From Deltaproteobacteria bacterium (lineage in GTDB: Bacteria > Desulfobacterota > DAOWNY01), in the NCBI GenBank assembly GCA_030642325.1, contig DAOWNY010000117.1:1-5791 (forward strand): a stretch of 5,791 nucleotides of DNA, given 5' to 3'. Both the position numbers and the translations under genes were made by a program. The notes under the pieces are model-generated. The model did not search any database. It worked only from the letters and a program-made list of their open reading frames with translations, and was not told the DNA's origin. Below are positions 1 through 5,791 of the stretch, piece by piece. How positions within the stretch are numbered: position 1 is the first letter of the stretch; each line of letters begins with the position of its first letter.

Positions 1-1236
1 CAGGATTTGCGCTTTATAACCAGGAGTGGTGAAATCAAATGTATCGTGGAGGACCAAAAGAGCGGTCTTAGATCTTTACGGGTGGTGCTTCGTCAGGGAG
101 ATCATGAAAAAGAGATTTTCAGGGAAGAGTTTTCTCAAAAAGGGGTGCATCGTAAAGTGGTGAGTGTCGCCGTAAAAACTCGTTTACTGGGATTGAAAGA
201 AGGGAAGGCAAGTCTTGCCATTTGGGCATCCGATCATTCCATCTTAACCAATGAAGTGCTGTCGGAACAAGAGATCATAATTGATACTCGCCCGCCCCGT
301 ATTGAGCTGGCAAGCTTAAGCCACTATGTTAATGTGGGGGGAAGTTGTCTGGTGCTTTATTATGTTTCTAAGGATGCCACGAAAAACGGGGTAAGGGTGG
401 GAGACCTTTTTTTTAAGGGCTATCCCATTACCTCAGACGGTCTCCAGGCAGCCTATTTCGGACTTCCATGGGACAGTTCCAAAGACTCCGCCATTATGAT
501 AGAGGCCCGGGACGAAGCGGGCAATGCCGCCAAACTGACTTTTCCGTATCTGATTATCAAAAAAAAATTTAAAACGGACCGGATCAACATTTCGGATAAT
601 TTTCTCAAACGAAAAATGCCGGAGTTTATGGCACGATACGAAAATTTGGGAGACAACCATCTGGATGCTTATCTAACGATAAACCGGGAGCTTCGCCGTG
701 AAAACAACCTTAAGATTAAAGAGGTGTGCGGTAAGTCTAATCCGGAGAGACTGTGGGAAGGGCCATTCCTGAGAATGAAGGGATCACCCCGGGCGTTTTT
801 TGCCGATCATAGAATCTACTATCATAACGGCAAAGAGATTGACCGGCAGATTCATCTGGGGATTGACATAGCTGCCCTAAAGCATCATCCGGTGGGAGCA
901 GCTAACCGGGGGATAATAGTTTTTTGCGAATATCTGGGAATTTACGGTAATACAATTATCATTGATCATGGACAAAATCTGTTTAGTATCTATTCCCACC
1001 TTAGCAGTTATAAGGTAAAAATGGGTGATGAAGTAACCAGGGGAAAAATTATCGGTTATACCGGGGTCACCGGTTTGGCAGGGGGAGATCACCTCCACTT
1101 CGGGATGCTGATGGAGGGATTACCGGTAAACCCCACTGAGTGGTGGGATGCTCACTGGATCAAGGATAACATTACCATAAAATTAGGGCCGTATGTAACT
1201 GCCGATTATTCAAAATCCAAAACAGATGGCCGTTAA
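1..1236 (+). CDS. M23-family (LytM-type) zinc metallopeptidase with Ig-like N-terminal part, 5'-truncated by the window
   Basis: The reading frame is open from base 1, so the true start lies upstream. The TTG at 7 has no ribosome binding site or signal peptide after it and is not credible. Residue numbers here count from that TTG. Residues about 1-93 and 94-185 look like two beta-rich Ig-like modules, with an 'IDTRPPRIEL' junction and 'EARDEAGNAA' near the end of the second. A charged helical linker (about 190-245) follows, then the peptidase domain (about 270-385). The catalytic set is intact: HLGID (H283, D287), YSHL (H331) and DHLHFG (H362, H364), with H283, D287 and H364 the expected zinc ligands. 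M23 enzymes of this type cut peptidoglycan cross-bridges or peptides in the periplasm. The conserved tail 'PVNPTEWWDAHWI' follows the HxH motif. Its gene is 267 nt from the next one, with no evident link to tungstate uptake. The family is certain; the substrate is unknown. Confidence 0.92.
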   Translation, partial: QDLRFITRSGEIKCIVEDQKSGLRSLRVVLRQGDHEKEIFREEFSQKGVHRKVVSVAVKTRLLGLKEGKASLAIWASDHSILTNEVLSEQEIIIDTRPPRIELASLSHYVNVGGSCLVLYYVSKDATKNGVRVGDLFFKGYPITSDGLQAAYFGLPWDSSKDSAIMIEARDEAGNAAKLTFPYLIIKKKFKTDRINISDNFLKRKMPEFMARYENLGDNHLDAYLTINRELRRENNLKIKEVCGKSNPERLWEGPFLRMKGSPRAFFADHRIYYHNGKEIDRQIHLGIDIAALKHHPVGAANRGIIVFCEYLGIYGNTIIIDHGQNLFSIYSHLSSYKVKMGDEVTRGKIIGYTGVTGLAGGDHLHFGMLMEGLPVNPTEWWDAHWIKDNITIKLGPYVTADYSKSKTDGR

Positions 1237-1373
1237 GCAAGTGCTATCTGCCCCGTTTATTTTGGCATATTTTTTATATATACCTCTTGTTGCGTTCACC
1301 TCCGTTGCACTCCGGCTGCTCAGATTTTCCCAAGCAAAAGCCCAAAAAAATTACGGAGCTTCCTTATAAGATG

Positions 1374-1428
1374 CTTAAAGGAACACTCCCGCTCCGTGAC
1401 CGGTTACCTCTTCCGGAGGGAACTTAAT
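1374..1428 (+). promoter_or_regulatory. Candidate Moco/Tuco (molybdenum or tungsten cofactor) riboswitch aptamer
   Basis: The stretch contains CACTCCCGCTCCGTGACCGG (1384-1403) and, 10 nt later, CCGGAGGGAAC (1413-1423). From memory these resemble the conserved core of the Moco RNA motif, found upstream of molybdenum and tungsten cofactor and transport genes. CTCCG (1392-1396) pairs with CGGAG (1414-1418). The helix can extend past a bulged G1391 through C1389-C1390 with G1419-G1420. An outer helix is possible between TTAAAG (1375-1380) and CTTAA (1423-1427), with one bulged A. The central part is short (17 nt between the CTCCG and CGGAG arms), which would suit the compact variant lacking one stem that has been linked to tungsten (Tuco). 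A TATAAG at 1365-1370 could be a -10 box starting transcription just before the motif, but no good -35 is visible. Location ahead of a porin-tupA unit fits this role. No covariance model was run, so the boundaries are approximate. Confidence 0.6.
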
Positions 1429-1457
1429 AACCATTATATTTTTATAACCATATAACC

Positions 1458-1488
1458 ACGCTCACCTGAATAAACAGGTGAGCGTTTT
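1458..1488 (+). promoter_or_regulatory. Perfect 11-bp hairpin plus short T-run, likely expression platform of the leader
   Basis: ACGCTCACCTG (1458-1468) and CAGGTGAGCGT (1475-1485) are perfect reverse complements around an AATAAA loop. Four T residues (1485-1488) come next, the first of them part of the stem. The stem is GC-rich enough to act as an intrinsic terminator, though the T-run is short. It ends 6 nt before the AGGAG ribosome binding site (1492-1496) of the porin gene, so it could also affect translation. CCTG in the left arm (1465-1468) could alternatively pair with CAGG (1491-1494), which overlaps that site. Its place between the candidate riboswitch and the start codon is where an expression platform is expected. 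The hairpin is seen directly; its mechanism is inferred. Confidence 0.6.
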
Positions 1489-1503
1489 ACCAGGAGATAA
1501 TTA

Positions 1504-2901
1504 ATGAACAATTCTTTTCTATGGATGCCTGTTTTAGGTGTCATAGTATATTGCTTCAGTTTTTTAGGGTTTGTTACCTCCGCCGGGGCAGTGGATGAAA
1601 AGACGGTGGTGGAAGAAATATTGCAAATTCTCAGGGAGAAAGGTGCGATCAGCGCTGACAAGTATGAAAAGTTGAGGGTAATGGTTGAAGAGGAAAAAGC
1701 GAAAGATGCTAAAAAGTCTCAAATAACCTTCAAGAAAGGATTCACCATAAAAACCGCCGATAAGGCATTTAAGCTGAAGATTGGGGGCAGGCTTCATAAT
1801 GATCTAAGAGTTTTTCAATCCGGCCATCCCAAAAACAGCGAGTTTATCGTGAGAAGAGCGAGGATTTACGCCTCAGGAACCCTTTACAAATATTACGATT
1901 TCAAGGTAGAGTCAGAATTTGGTATGAACAAGAGTGCCCTCAATGATGGTTATCTCAATGTAAAATATTTTCCCCACTTGCAGTTTAAGATAGGTCAATA
2001 CAAGGTTCCTTTCAGCCTTGAAGAACTCACTTCCGACAACTATATCGATTTTGTGGAACGGCCTCTTCCTGTAGACAACCTGGTCCCCTCCAGGGATCGT
2101 GGAATAATGATGCATGGAGGTCTGGCCGAAGGAGTGGTGCATTACGGGATTGGAATATTTAATGGAACCAGAAAAAATACTTCCGATTCCGATAACCATA
2201 AAGATGTAGCGGCTCGATTGGTGCTGTCTCCTTTTAACAAAAGTGAAAATTTCCTTCTGAAAGGATTACATTTGGGCTGTTCCGTAACATCCGGCAAGGA
2301 AGATATGGATATGCAGGGAGATAAAAATAGATGGTGGAGTAAAGGTAAATTCCAGACCGCAGGCGACACCAAATTTTTTGAGTTTAACGATGCAGTCGTC
2401 CATGATGGAAGAAGGGACAGGTACGGAGTGGAATTGGCCTGGATGCTCGGACCCCTTTCCCTCAAGGGAGAGTGGATGAGAATGGACCTGAACGACCTGG
2501 AGTGCGGCAGCCAAAAAAGTGATTTCCATATTGACGGGGGTTACTTTTCTCTCAGTTATTTTCTTACCGGAGAGCATCAGCCTTTCAAGAAAGGGGTTTA
2601 CAAGGGCATCACTCCTCTCCATAATTTTGATCCCAGACAGGGAAAAGGTTTTGGGGCTATTCAGCTGGTGGCCCGCTATGAGTTGCTGGACATAGACGAT
2701 CATCTCTTAGAAAGGGGCTATGCTGATGCCGCACAGTTTACAGACCAGGCAGAGGGATTTACTCTGGGGGTGAACTGGTGGCTCAATGAAATGGTAAGAA
2801 TTATGATAAATTATAACCGGGTTGAGTTTGACGACTATGTTGCCAAGGCTGATGGAGATAATGAAGATGTGGGTCTTGTCCGCTTTCAACTCGTATACTA
2901 A
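1504..2901 (+). CDS. Outer-membrane anion porin, Porin_O_P (OprP/OprO-like) family
   Basis: A 465-residue outer-membrane beta-barrel protein. The start is set by AGGAG at 1492-1496, seven bases before the ATG. Residues 1-29 form a signal peptide (hydrophobic core 5-24, likely cleavage after TSAGA). Residues 31-72 are a charged, helical and probably coiled-coil stretch, common before the barrel in this family. The barrel begins near residue 80, with family-typical segments: 'KIGGRLHNDLRVF' (92-104), 'EFIVRRARIYASGTLYKYYDFKVESEF' (113-139), 'FKIGQYKVPFSLEEL' (161-175) and 'NLVPSRDRGIMMHG' (192-205). The chain ends in alternating residues and a final aromatic (VRFQLVY), the usual barrel-assembly signal. 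Characterised relatives in Pseudomonas pass phosphate or polyphosphate. Here the gene lies 62 nt ahead of tupA with no strong terminator between, so transport of tungstate or another oxyanion is the attractive inference. Ion specificity cannot be read from the sequence. Confidence 0.88.
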   Translation: MNNSFLWMPVLGVIVYCFSFLGFVTSAGAVDEKTVVEEILQILREKGAISADKYEKLRVMVEEEKAKDAKKSQITFKKGFTIKTADKAFKLKIGGRLHNDLRVFQSGHPKNSEFIVRRARIYASGTLYKYYDFKVESEFGMNKSALNDGYLNVKYFPHLQFKIGQYKVPFSLEELTSDNYIDFVERPLPVDNLVPSRDRGIMMHGGLAEGVVHYGIGIFNGTRKNTSDSDNHKDVAARLVLSPFNKSENFLLKGLHLGCSVTSGKEDMDMQGDKNRWWSKGKFQTAGDTKFFEFNDAVVHDGRRDRYGVELAWMLGPLSLKGEWMRMDLNDLECGSQKSDFHIDGGYFSLSYFLTGEHQPFKKGVYKGITPLHNFDPRQGKGFGAIQLVARYELLDIDDHLLERGYADAAQFTDQAEGFTLGVNWWLNEMVRIMINYNRVEFDDYVAKADGDNEDVGLVRFQLVY

Positions 2902-2963
2902 GACTTCAGTTCCTGACTTGTCAATGGGGGTCAGTAAAAATCTATAACTGAAAGGAATAAGAA

Positions 2964-3800
2964 ATGAAAAAGAAATATTTCGGATTATTTGTATCGGCAA
3001 TTCTGTTTGTTGGATTACTATTCTCGGCGGCGCCGGCAGAAGAGAGGCTTAAGCTTTCTACAACTACCAGCACTGAAAATTCGGGGCTTCTCCAGGCCCT
3101 GCTGCCCCACTTTGAAAAGATGTACAGCCTGAAAGTGGATGTTATCCCGGTGGGGACGGGTAAGGCCCTGAAACTGGCAGAGAATGGAGATGTGGACGTT
3201 ACCCTGGTCCATGCCCGCTCCCTGGAAGATAAGTTTGTGGCCGATGGCTACGGCGTTAACCGGAGAGATGTAATGTACAATGATTTTGTTATAATCGGTC
3301 CCGAATCTGATCCGGCAGGAATCAGGAATGCCAAAACCGCAGCCGCAGCCTTTAAACTGATTGCTGAAAAAAAAGCAATATTTATATCCCGGGGTGATCG
3401 ATCGGGAACCAATGTGAAGGAACTGACTATATGGGAAGAATCCGGCATCAATCCCTCCGGCGCATGGTATCTTGAGGCCGGAAAAGGCATGGGAGAAGTT
3501 TTAACCATGGCCAATGAAAAAAAGGGCTATACCATGGCTGATCGGGGCACTTACCTTGCCTTTACCGGAGAAAAAAAGATTGATCTTCCCGTCCTTTTTT
3601 ACGGGGACCCAACCCTTTTTAACCCCTATGGGATTATTGCGGTTAATCCGGTCAAACATCCCCACGTGAGCTATGTCAAGGCCATGGCTCTGATCGGCTG
3701 GGTGACTTCCCAGGGAGGACAGAAAATAATCAAGGAGTTCGGCAAGGAGAAGTTCGGACAGCCTCTTTTTATTCCGGTAGCGGTACCCAATCCCCAATAA
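2964..3800 (+). CDS. tupA: TupA, periplasmic tungstate-binding protein of an ABC importer
   Basis: A 278-residue substrate-binding protein that captures tungstate in the periplasm and hands it to TupB. AAGGA at 2952-2956 sits seven bases before the ATG. Residues 1-25 are a classic signal peptide (MKKK, hydrophobic 6-22, cleavage after AAPA). There is no lipobox cysteine, so the mature protein is soluble, as expected in a Gram-negative cell. The mature chain opens with LKLSTTTSTENSG (29-41), which holds the TTTS motif (33-36) typical of TupA. Other family features are 'VDVIPVGTGKAL' (58-69), 'DVDVTLVHA' (76-84), 'SRGDRSGTNVKEL' (142-154) and 'YTMADRGTYLAF' (189-200). The length is normal. It follows the porin gene closely but is separated from tupB by 359 nt. 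The match to TupA, rather than to ModA or WtpA, is strong from these motifs. Affinity for tungstate over molybdate is family knowledge, not shown here. Confidence 0.93.
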   Translation: MKKKYFGLFVSAILFVGLLFSAAPAEERLKLSTTTSTENSGLLQALLPHFEKMYSLKVDVIPVGTGKALKLAENGDVDVTLVHARSLEDKFVADGYGVNRRDVMYNDFVIIGPESDPAGIRNAKTAAAAFKLIAEKKAIFISRGDRSGTNVKELTIWEESGINPSGAWYLEAGKGMGEVLTMANEKKGYTMADRGTYLAFTGEKKIDLPVLFYGDPTLFNPYGIIAVNPVKHPHVSYVKAMALIGWVTSQGGQKIIKEFGKEKFGQPLFIPVAVPNPQ

Positions 3801-3882
3801 GTCCAAAACGGGTCCGGCGTATAGCAAATTGGTGGTTTCTTGTTTTTCAGATGAGGCAGGCTGAATTCCAGCTCCTTAAGTA

Positions 3883-3907
3883 GTTATCGGATATATATAT
3901 CTGTAAC
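3883..3907. promoter_or_regulatory. AT-rich interrupted palindrome, possible operator
   Basis: CGGATATATATATCTG (3888-3903) is self-complementary except for one G-T position. It is flanked by GTTA (3883-3886) and TAAC (3904-3907), which are also complementary, leaving a single unpaired T at 3887. The alternating TA core with ATCG and TAAC edges loosely recalls half-sites of ModE, the molybdate regulator, but the spacing does not match the consensus I remember. It lies 253 nt before tupB. The palindrome is visible; operator function is a guess. Confidence 0.35.
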
Positions 3908-3908
3908 C

Positions 3909-3932
3909 GTTCACGGTTCTCAGTTCACGGTT
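3909..3932 (+). repeat. Two direct copies of GTTCACGGTT
   Basis: GTTCACGGTT occurs at 3909-3918 and again at 3923-3932, separated by CTCA, giving a 14-nt period. The second copy runs into seven T residues (3931-3937). AACCG at 3905-3909 can pair with CGGTT at 3928-3932, so the unit could also form a weak terminator-like hairpin. Short GTTCACGG-type repeats are, as I recall, scattered between genes in some Desulfobacterota genomes. Confidence 0.6.
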
Positions 3933-3980
3933 TTTTTCAATGACATAAATTTTATAACGATAAAAAACATGCTCGGTATC

Positions 3981-4007
3981 GATTCCAATTCCGGAATCAG
4001 TTTTTTT
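3981..4007 (+). terminator. Likely intrinsic terminator downstream of tupA
   Basis: GATTCC (3981-3986) and GGAATC (3993-3998) form a six-base-pair stem around an AATTCC loop. AG and seven T residues (4001-4007) follow. The stem is short but the T-run is good. It would end transcripts from the porin-tupA unit and implies that tupBC has its own promoter, or depends on read-through. Confidence 0.55.
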
Positions 4008-4159
4008 AACTTGTTCAAGGCTTTAAAAATTTTCAAAAGAAGAATTCATAATTACATCTTAATCCTAAATTTTTACCAACTATGAACAGATACATATATC
4101 TTTAAATTTCATATTTATCAAATCAAGGATGACTTTTTATCCCATCCCCGGAAAAAAAG

Positions 4160-4852
4160 ATGGAATATATTTTAGAGGGAATATGGAAAGCCCTCAAGCT
4201 AATCATTTCGTTGGATCAAGAAATTTTCGGTATTGCGATCCTTTCCCTGAAAGTCTCCGTTGCCGCCACTTTTTTCTCTTCCCTGGTAGGAGTACCAGTG
4301 GGATTTGTTATCGGAAATGGTAACTTTTGGGCAAAAAAGGCGCTTATCACAATATTTAATACCCTTATGGCTTTTCCCACGGTAGTGATAGGGTTATTGG
4401 TTTATTCCTTTATTTCTCGTCAGGGCCCATTGGGGCCGCTGGAACTACTTTTTACACCCAGGGCCATGGTGATGGGGCAATTTATTCTTGCCATCCCGAT
4501 CATTGTCGCCCTTACCATATCTGCCACCCAGGGAATAGATCCCCGGGCGAAACTTACGGCTATGACCTTGGGAGCCGGCCGTTTGCGGATGGCGGTAACT
4601 ATTCTTTCCGAGGTTCGTTTTGCCCTGATGGCGGCGGTAACTGCCGGGTTTGGCCGGGTAATTGCCGAGGTTGGCTGTGCCATGATGGTGGGAGGAAACA
4701 TCCGTGGATATACCCGAACCATGACCACTGCCATCGCCCTGGAAACGGCCAAAGGAGAATTTGGGTTTGGGCTTGCCCTGGGGTTTATTCTGCTTGTGGT
4801 AGCTTTTTCCATAAACATTCTCTTGCACTGGCTGCAAGTAAGGAGAGGTTGA
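4160..4852 (+). CDS. tupB: TupB, membrane permease of the tungstate ABC importer
   Basis: A 230-residue inner-membrane permease that forms the tungstate channel, probably as a homodimer, in the complex with TupA and TupC. The opening 'MEYILEGIWKALKLIISLDQEIFGI' fits the usual TupB N-terminus, supporting the ATG at 4160. The ribosome binding site before it is weak (GGA at 4150-4152). Hydrophobic segments lie at about 22-50, 60-84, 103-122, 153-178 and 203-224, consistent with five membrane spans. The cytoplasmic coupling loop that contacts the ATPase is the EAA-like stretch 'AKLTAMTLGAGRLRMAVTIL' (130-149), followed by 'RVIAEVGCAMMVGGNI' (166-181). The length is normal and no residue is obviously missing. 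The stop codon lies four bases before the tupC start, so the two are surely cotranscribed and probably translationally coupled. Distinction from related sulfate or molybdate permeases rests on the overall pattern and on the adjacent tupA. Confidence 0.92.
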   Translation: MEYILEGIWKALKLIISLDQEIFGIAILSLKVSVAATFFSSLVGVPVGFVIGNGNFWAKKALITIFNTLMAFPTVVIGLLVYSFISRQGPLGPLELLFTPRAMVMGQFILAIPIIVALTISATQGIDPRAKLTAMTLGAGRLRMAVTILSEVRFALMAAVTAGFGRVIAEVGCAMMVGGNIRGYTRTMTTAIALETAKGEFGFGLALGFILLVVAFSINILLHWLQVRRG

Positions 4853-4856
4853 CAAG

Positions 4857-5791
4857 ATGGCTGCCACCCAATACGAGATCCGGGAGTTGGTTAAAATCTA
4901 TCAAGGTAAAAAAGTACTGGACATCCCCTCTTTAACGATTAAAAAAGAAAAATTTTACGGAGTAATGGGGCCAAACGGTTCGGGTAAGACTACCTTACTT
5001 TTGATCCTTTCCCTTCTCCTTCCCCCCACTTCAGGAAAATTCTATTTTGCGGGAATAGATGTCGACGAAGTAGATAAACACTCTTTAAGACAGAAGATGA
5101 CCCTGGTTTTGCAAAATCCCTTTCTTTTTAATACTACGGTCGAAAATAATGTTGCTTACGGCTTGGTAAATCGAGGGATCAAGAAAAAAAAGCAGATGGA
5201 AAGGGTTGTGGAATGCTTAAAATTAGTGGGATTGGATGGTTTTGAAAAAAGGAGGGCAAGGGAACTTTCCGGAGGGGAAATCCAGCGGGTAGCCATTGCC
5301 AGAGCTCTTGCCCTCAATCCTCAGGTATTGCTTCTCGATGAGCCCAACACCAATATAGACCGGGAAAGTATTAATCTTCTGGAAAAAATCCTGAAAGAAT
5401 TGAACCGGAAATTTCGTATTACCATTATCTTGGCTACCCATGATACGAGCCAGGCTTATCGGCTGGCGGATAATGTTATCTGCCTTTTTGATGGGAAAAT
5501 AGCCAATTCTCCTCTGGAAAATCTTTTTAAAGGAAAGGTCAGTAAGGAAGGGGATATATTTCTCTTTGATACCGGGAGGATAAAAGTAGCCGTCCTGCCG
5601 GGAAAGGATGCAGTGAATAATATCTCCATACCGCCGGAAGATATTATTGTCTCGCATGGGTCCCTGTCTGCCAGTGCCCGCAATTCCTTTTTCGGAAATA
5701 TATTCAAGGTAGCTGATGATGGGGATTCGGTTTGGCTGGATGTCAATGCGGGAGAAAAGTTGAGGGTGAAGATTACAAAAAAATCATTCCA
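4857..5791 (+). CDS. tupC: TupC, ATPase of the tungstate ABC importer with C-terminal Mop/TOBE-like segment, 3'-truncated by the window
   Basis: Translating from the ATG at 4857 gives 311 codons with no stop before the edge. AGGAGAGG (4841-4848), inside the end of tupB, is the ribosome binding site. The nucleotide-binding domain is complete: Walker A GPNGSGKTT (38-46), Q-loop LVLQNP (Q86), signature LSGGE (137-141), Walker B VLLLDE (157-162), D-loop NTNID (164-168) and switch histidine H195 in LATHD. It powers tungstate import through TupB. After a linker (about 218-270), residues 274-310 read 'ARNSFFGNIF...' to 'LRVKITKKS', the pattern of a Mop/TOBE oxyanion-binding domain as in the molybdate ATPase ModC. 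Such domains can bind molybdate or tungstate and shut the transporter down when the cell is replete. The domain may be incomplete here because the gene continues. Identity as a metal-oxyanion ATPase is firm; the tungstate assignment follows from tupA and tupB. Confidence 0.92.
   Translation, partial: MAATQYEIRELVKIYQGKKVLDIPSLTIKKEKFYGVMGPNGSGKTTLLLILSLLLPPTSGKFYFAGIDVDEVDKHSLRQKMTLVLQNPFLFNTTVENNVAYGLVNRGIKKKKQMERVVECLKLVGLDGFEKRRARELSGGEIQRVAIARALALNPQVLLLDEPNTNIDRESINLLEKILKELNRKFRITIILATHDTSQAYRLADNVICLFDGKIANSPLENLFKGKVSKEGDIFLFDTGRIKVAVLPGKDAVNNISIPPEDIIVSHGSLSASARNSFFGNIFKVADDGDSVWLDVNAGEKLRVKITKKSF

Larger units (their letters stand above)
3801..4159. other. 359-nt non-coding gap between tupA and tupB with several structured elements
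   Basis: No credible gene is seen on either strand. From left to right it holds a bulged hairpin around GCTGAATTCCAGC (3860-3872), which extends through AGG (3854-3856) and CCT (3874-3876). Next come the AT-rich palindrome (3883-3907), the GTTCACGGTT direct repeat (3909-3932) and a likely terminator (3981-4007). The last 150 nt are very AT-rich and probably contain the promoter for tupBC, but no -35/-10 pair stands out. An ATG at 4129 with AAGGA before it opens a 64-codon frame overlapping tupB out of phase; its product resembles nothing and it is not annotated. No Moco-type core was found here. Confidence 0.6.

Noticed and set aside
7..9. TTG as the start codon of the M23 peptidase
   Set aside because: The frame stays open to base 1, and no ribosome binding site or signal peptide is present, so the gene is truncated by the window rather than starting here.
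1262..1282. TTGGCA with TATATA as a promoter for the leader
   Set aside because: Only 9 bases separate the two elements, far from the usual 16-18.
2266..2703. A 145-codon minus-strand frame inside the porin gene
   Set aside because: It is the mirror of the porin coding sequence, which has a signal peptide and family motifs. The minus-strand product has no recognisable features.
2913..2934. CTGAC/GTCAG inverted repeat between the porin and tupA
   Set aside because: Five base pairs with a 12-nt loop and no T-run: too weak to be called a terminator.
4129..4323. A 64-codon + strand frame starting at an ATG preceded by AAGGA and overlapping the tupB start
   Set aside because: It runs out of phase with tupB, its product resembles no known family, and it lies largely inside the well-supported TupB coding sequence. 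At most it could act as a leader frame; nothing in the sequence supports that.
4420..4867. Minus-strand frames of 132 and 140 codons opposite tupB
   Set aside because: Their composition (rich in R, P, S or G, H, K) is what results from reading a hydrophobic permease gene backwards; TupB is the real gene.
5186..5192. In-frame A AAA AAG heptamer in tupC, like the dnaX frameshift site
   Set aside because: The -1 frame ends within about 20 codons, before the ABC signature motif, so the product would be inactive. No clear stimulatory hairpin is seen. The lysine-rich stretch explains the A-run.
5223..5746. Minus-strand frames of 144 and 96 codons opposite the 3' part of tupC
   Set aside because: The + strand carries a continuous ABC ATPase with all motifs followed by a Mop/TOBE-like segment; the reverse frames are chance openings.

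Overview
The window looks like chromosomal DNA of a Gram-negative anaerobe, most plausibly a member of the Desulfobacterota (the former Deltaproteobacteria) or a close relative. The reasons are an outer-membrane porin, a non-lipidated periplasmic binding protein, moderate GC by eye, and a complete TupABC-type tungstate uptake system, which is common in anaerobes that use tungsten enzymes. The lineage is an inference; no rRNA or marker gene is present.

Layout, all on the + strand. (1) 1-1236 is the 3' part of a gene for a secreted M23-family zinc metallopeptidase with Ig-like domains, cut by the left edge. (2) 1237-1503 is a 267-nt leader region. It holds a candidate molybdenum/tungsten cofactor (Moco/Tuco) riboswitch near 1374-1428, three ATAACCA heptamers, and a perfect 11-bp hairpin just before a ribosome binding site. 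(3) 1504-2901 encodes a Porin_O_P (OprP/OprO-like) outer-membrane anion porin. (4) 2964-3800 encodes TupA, the periplasmic tungstate-binding protein, 62 nt behind the porin. (5) 3801-4159 is a 359-nt non-coding gap with an AT-rich palindrome, a short direct repeat and a likely intrinsic terminator. (6) 4160-4852 encodes TupB, the membrane permease. (7) 4857 to the right edge encodes TupC, the ATPase, which carries a C-terminal Mop/TOBE-like segment and runs off the window.

Taken together, 1374-5791 reads as an envelope-spanning tungstate acquisition locus: a porin to cross the outer membrane, TupA to capture tungstate in the periplasm, and TupBC to pump it inward. A cofactor-sensing RNA at the head of the porin-tupA unit would give end-product control. 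The most interesting points are the pairing of an OprP-type porin with a Tup system under one candidate Moco/Tuco RNA, and the split of tupA from tupBC by a structured gap with its own terminator. The M23 peptidase appears to be an unrelated neighbour.
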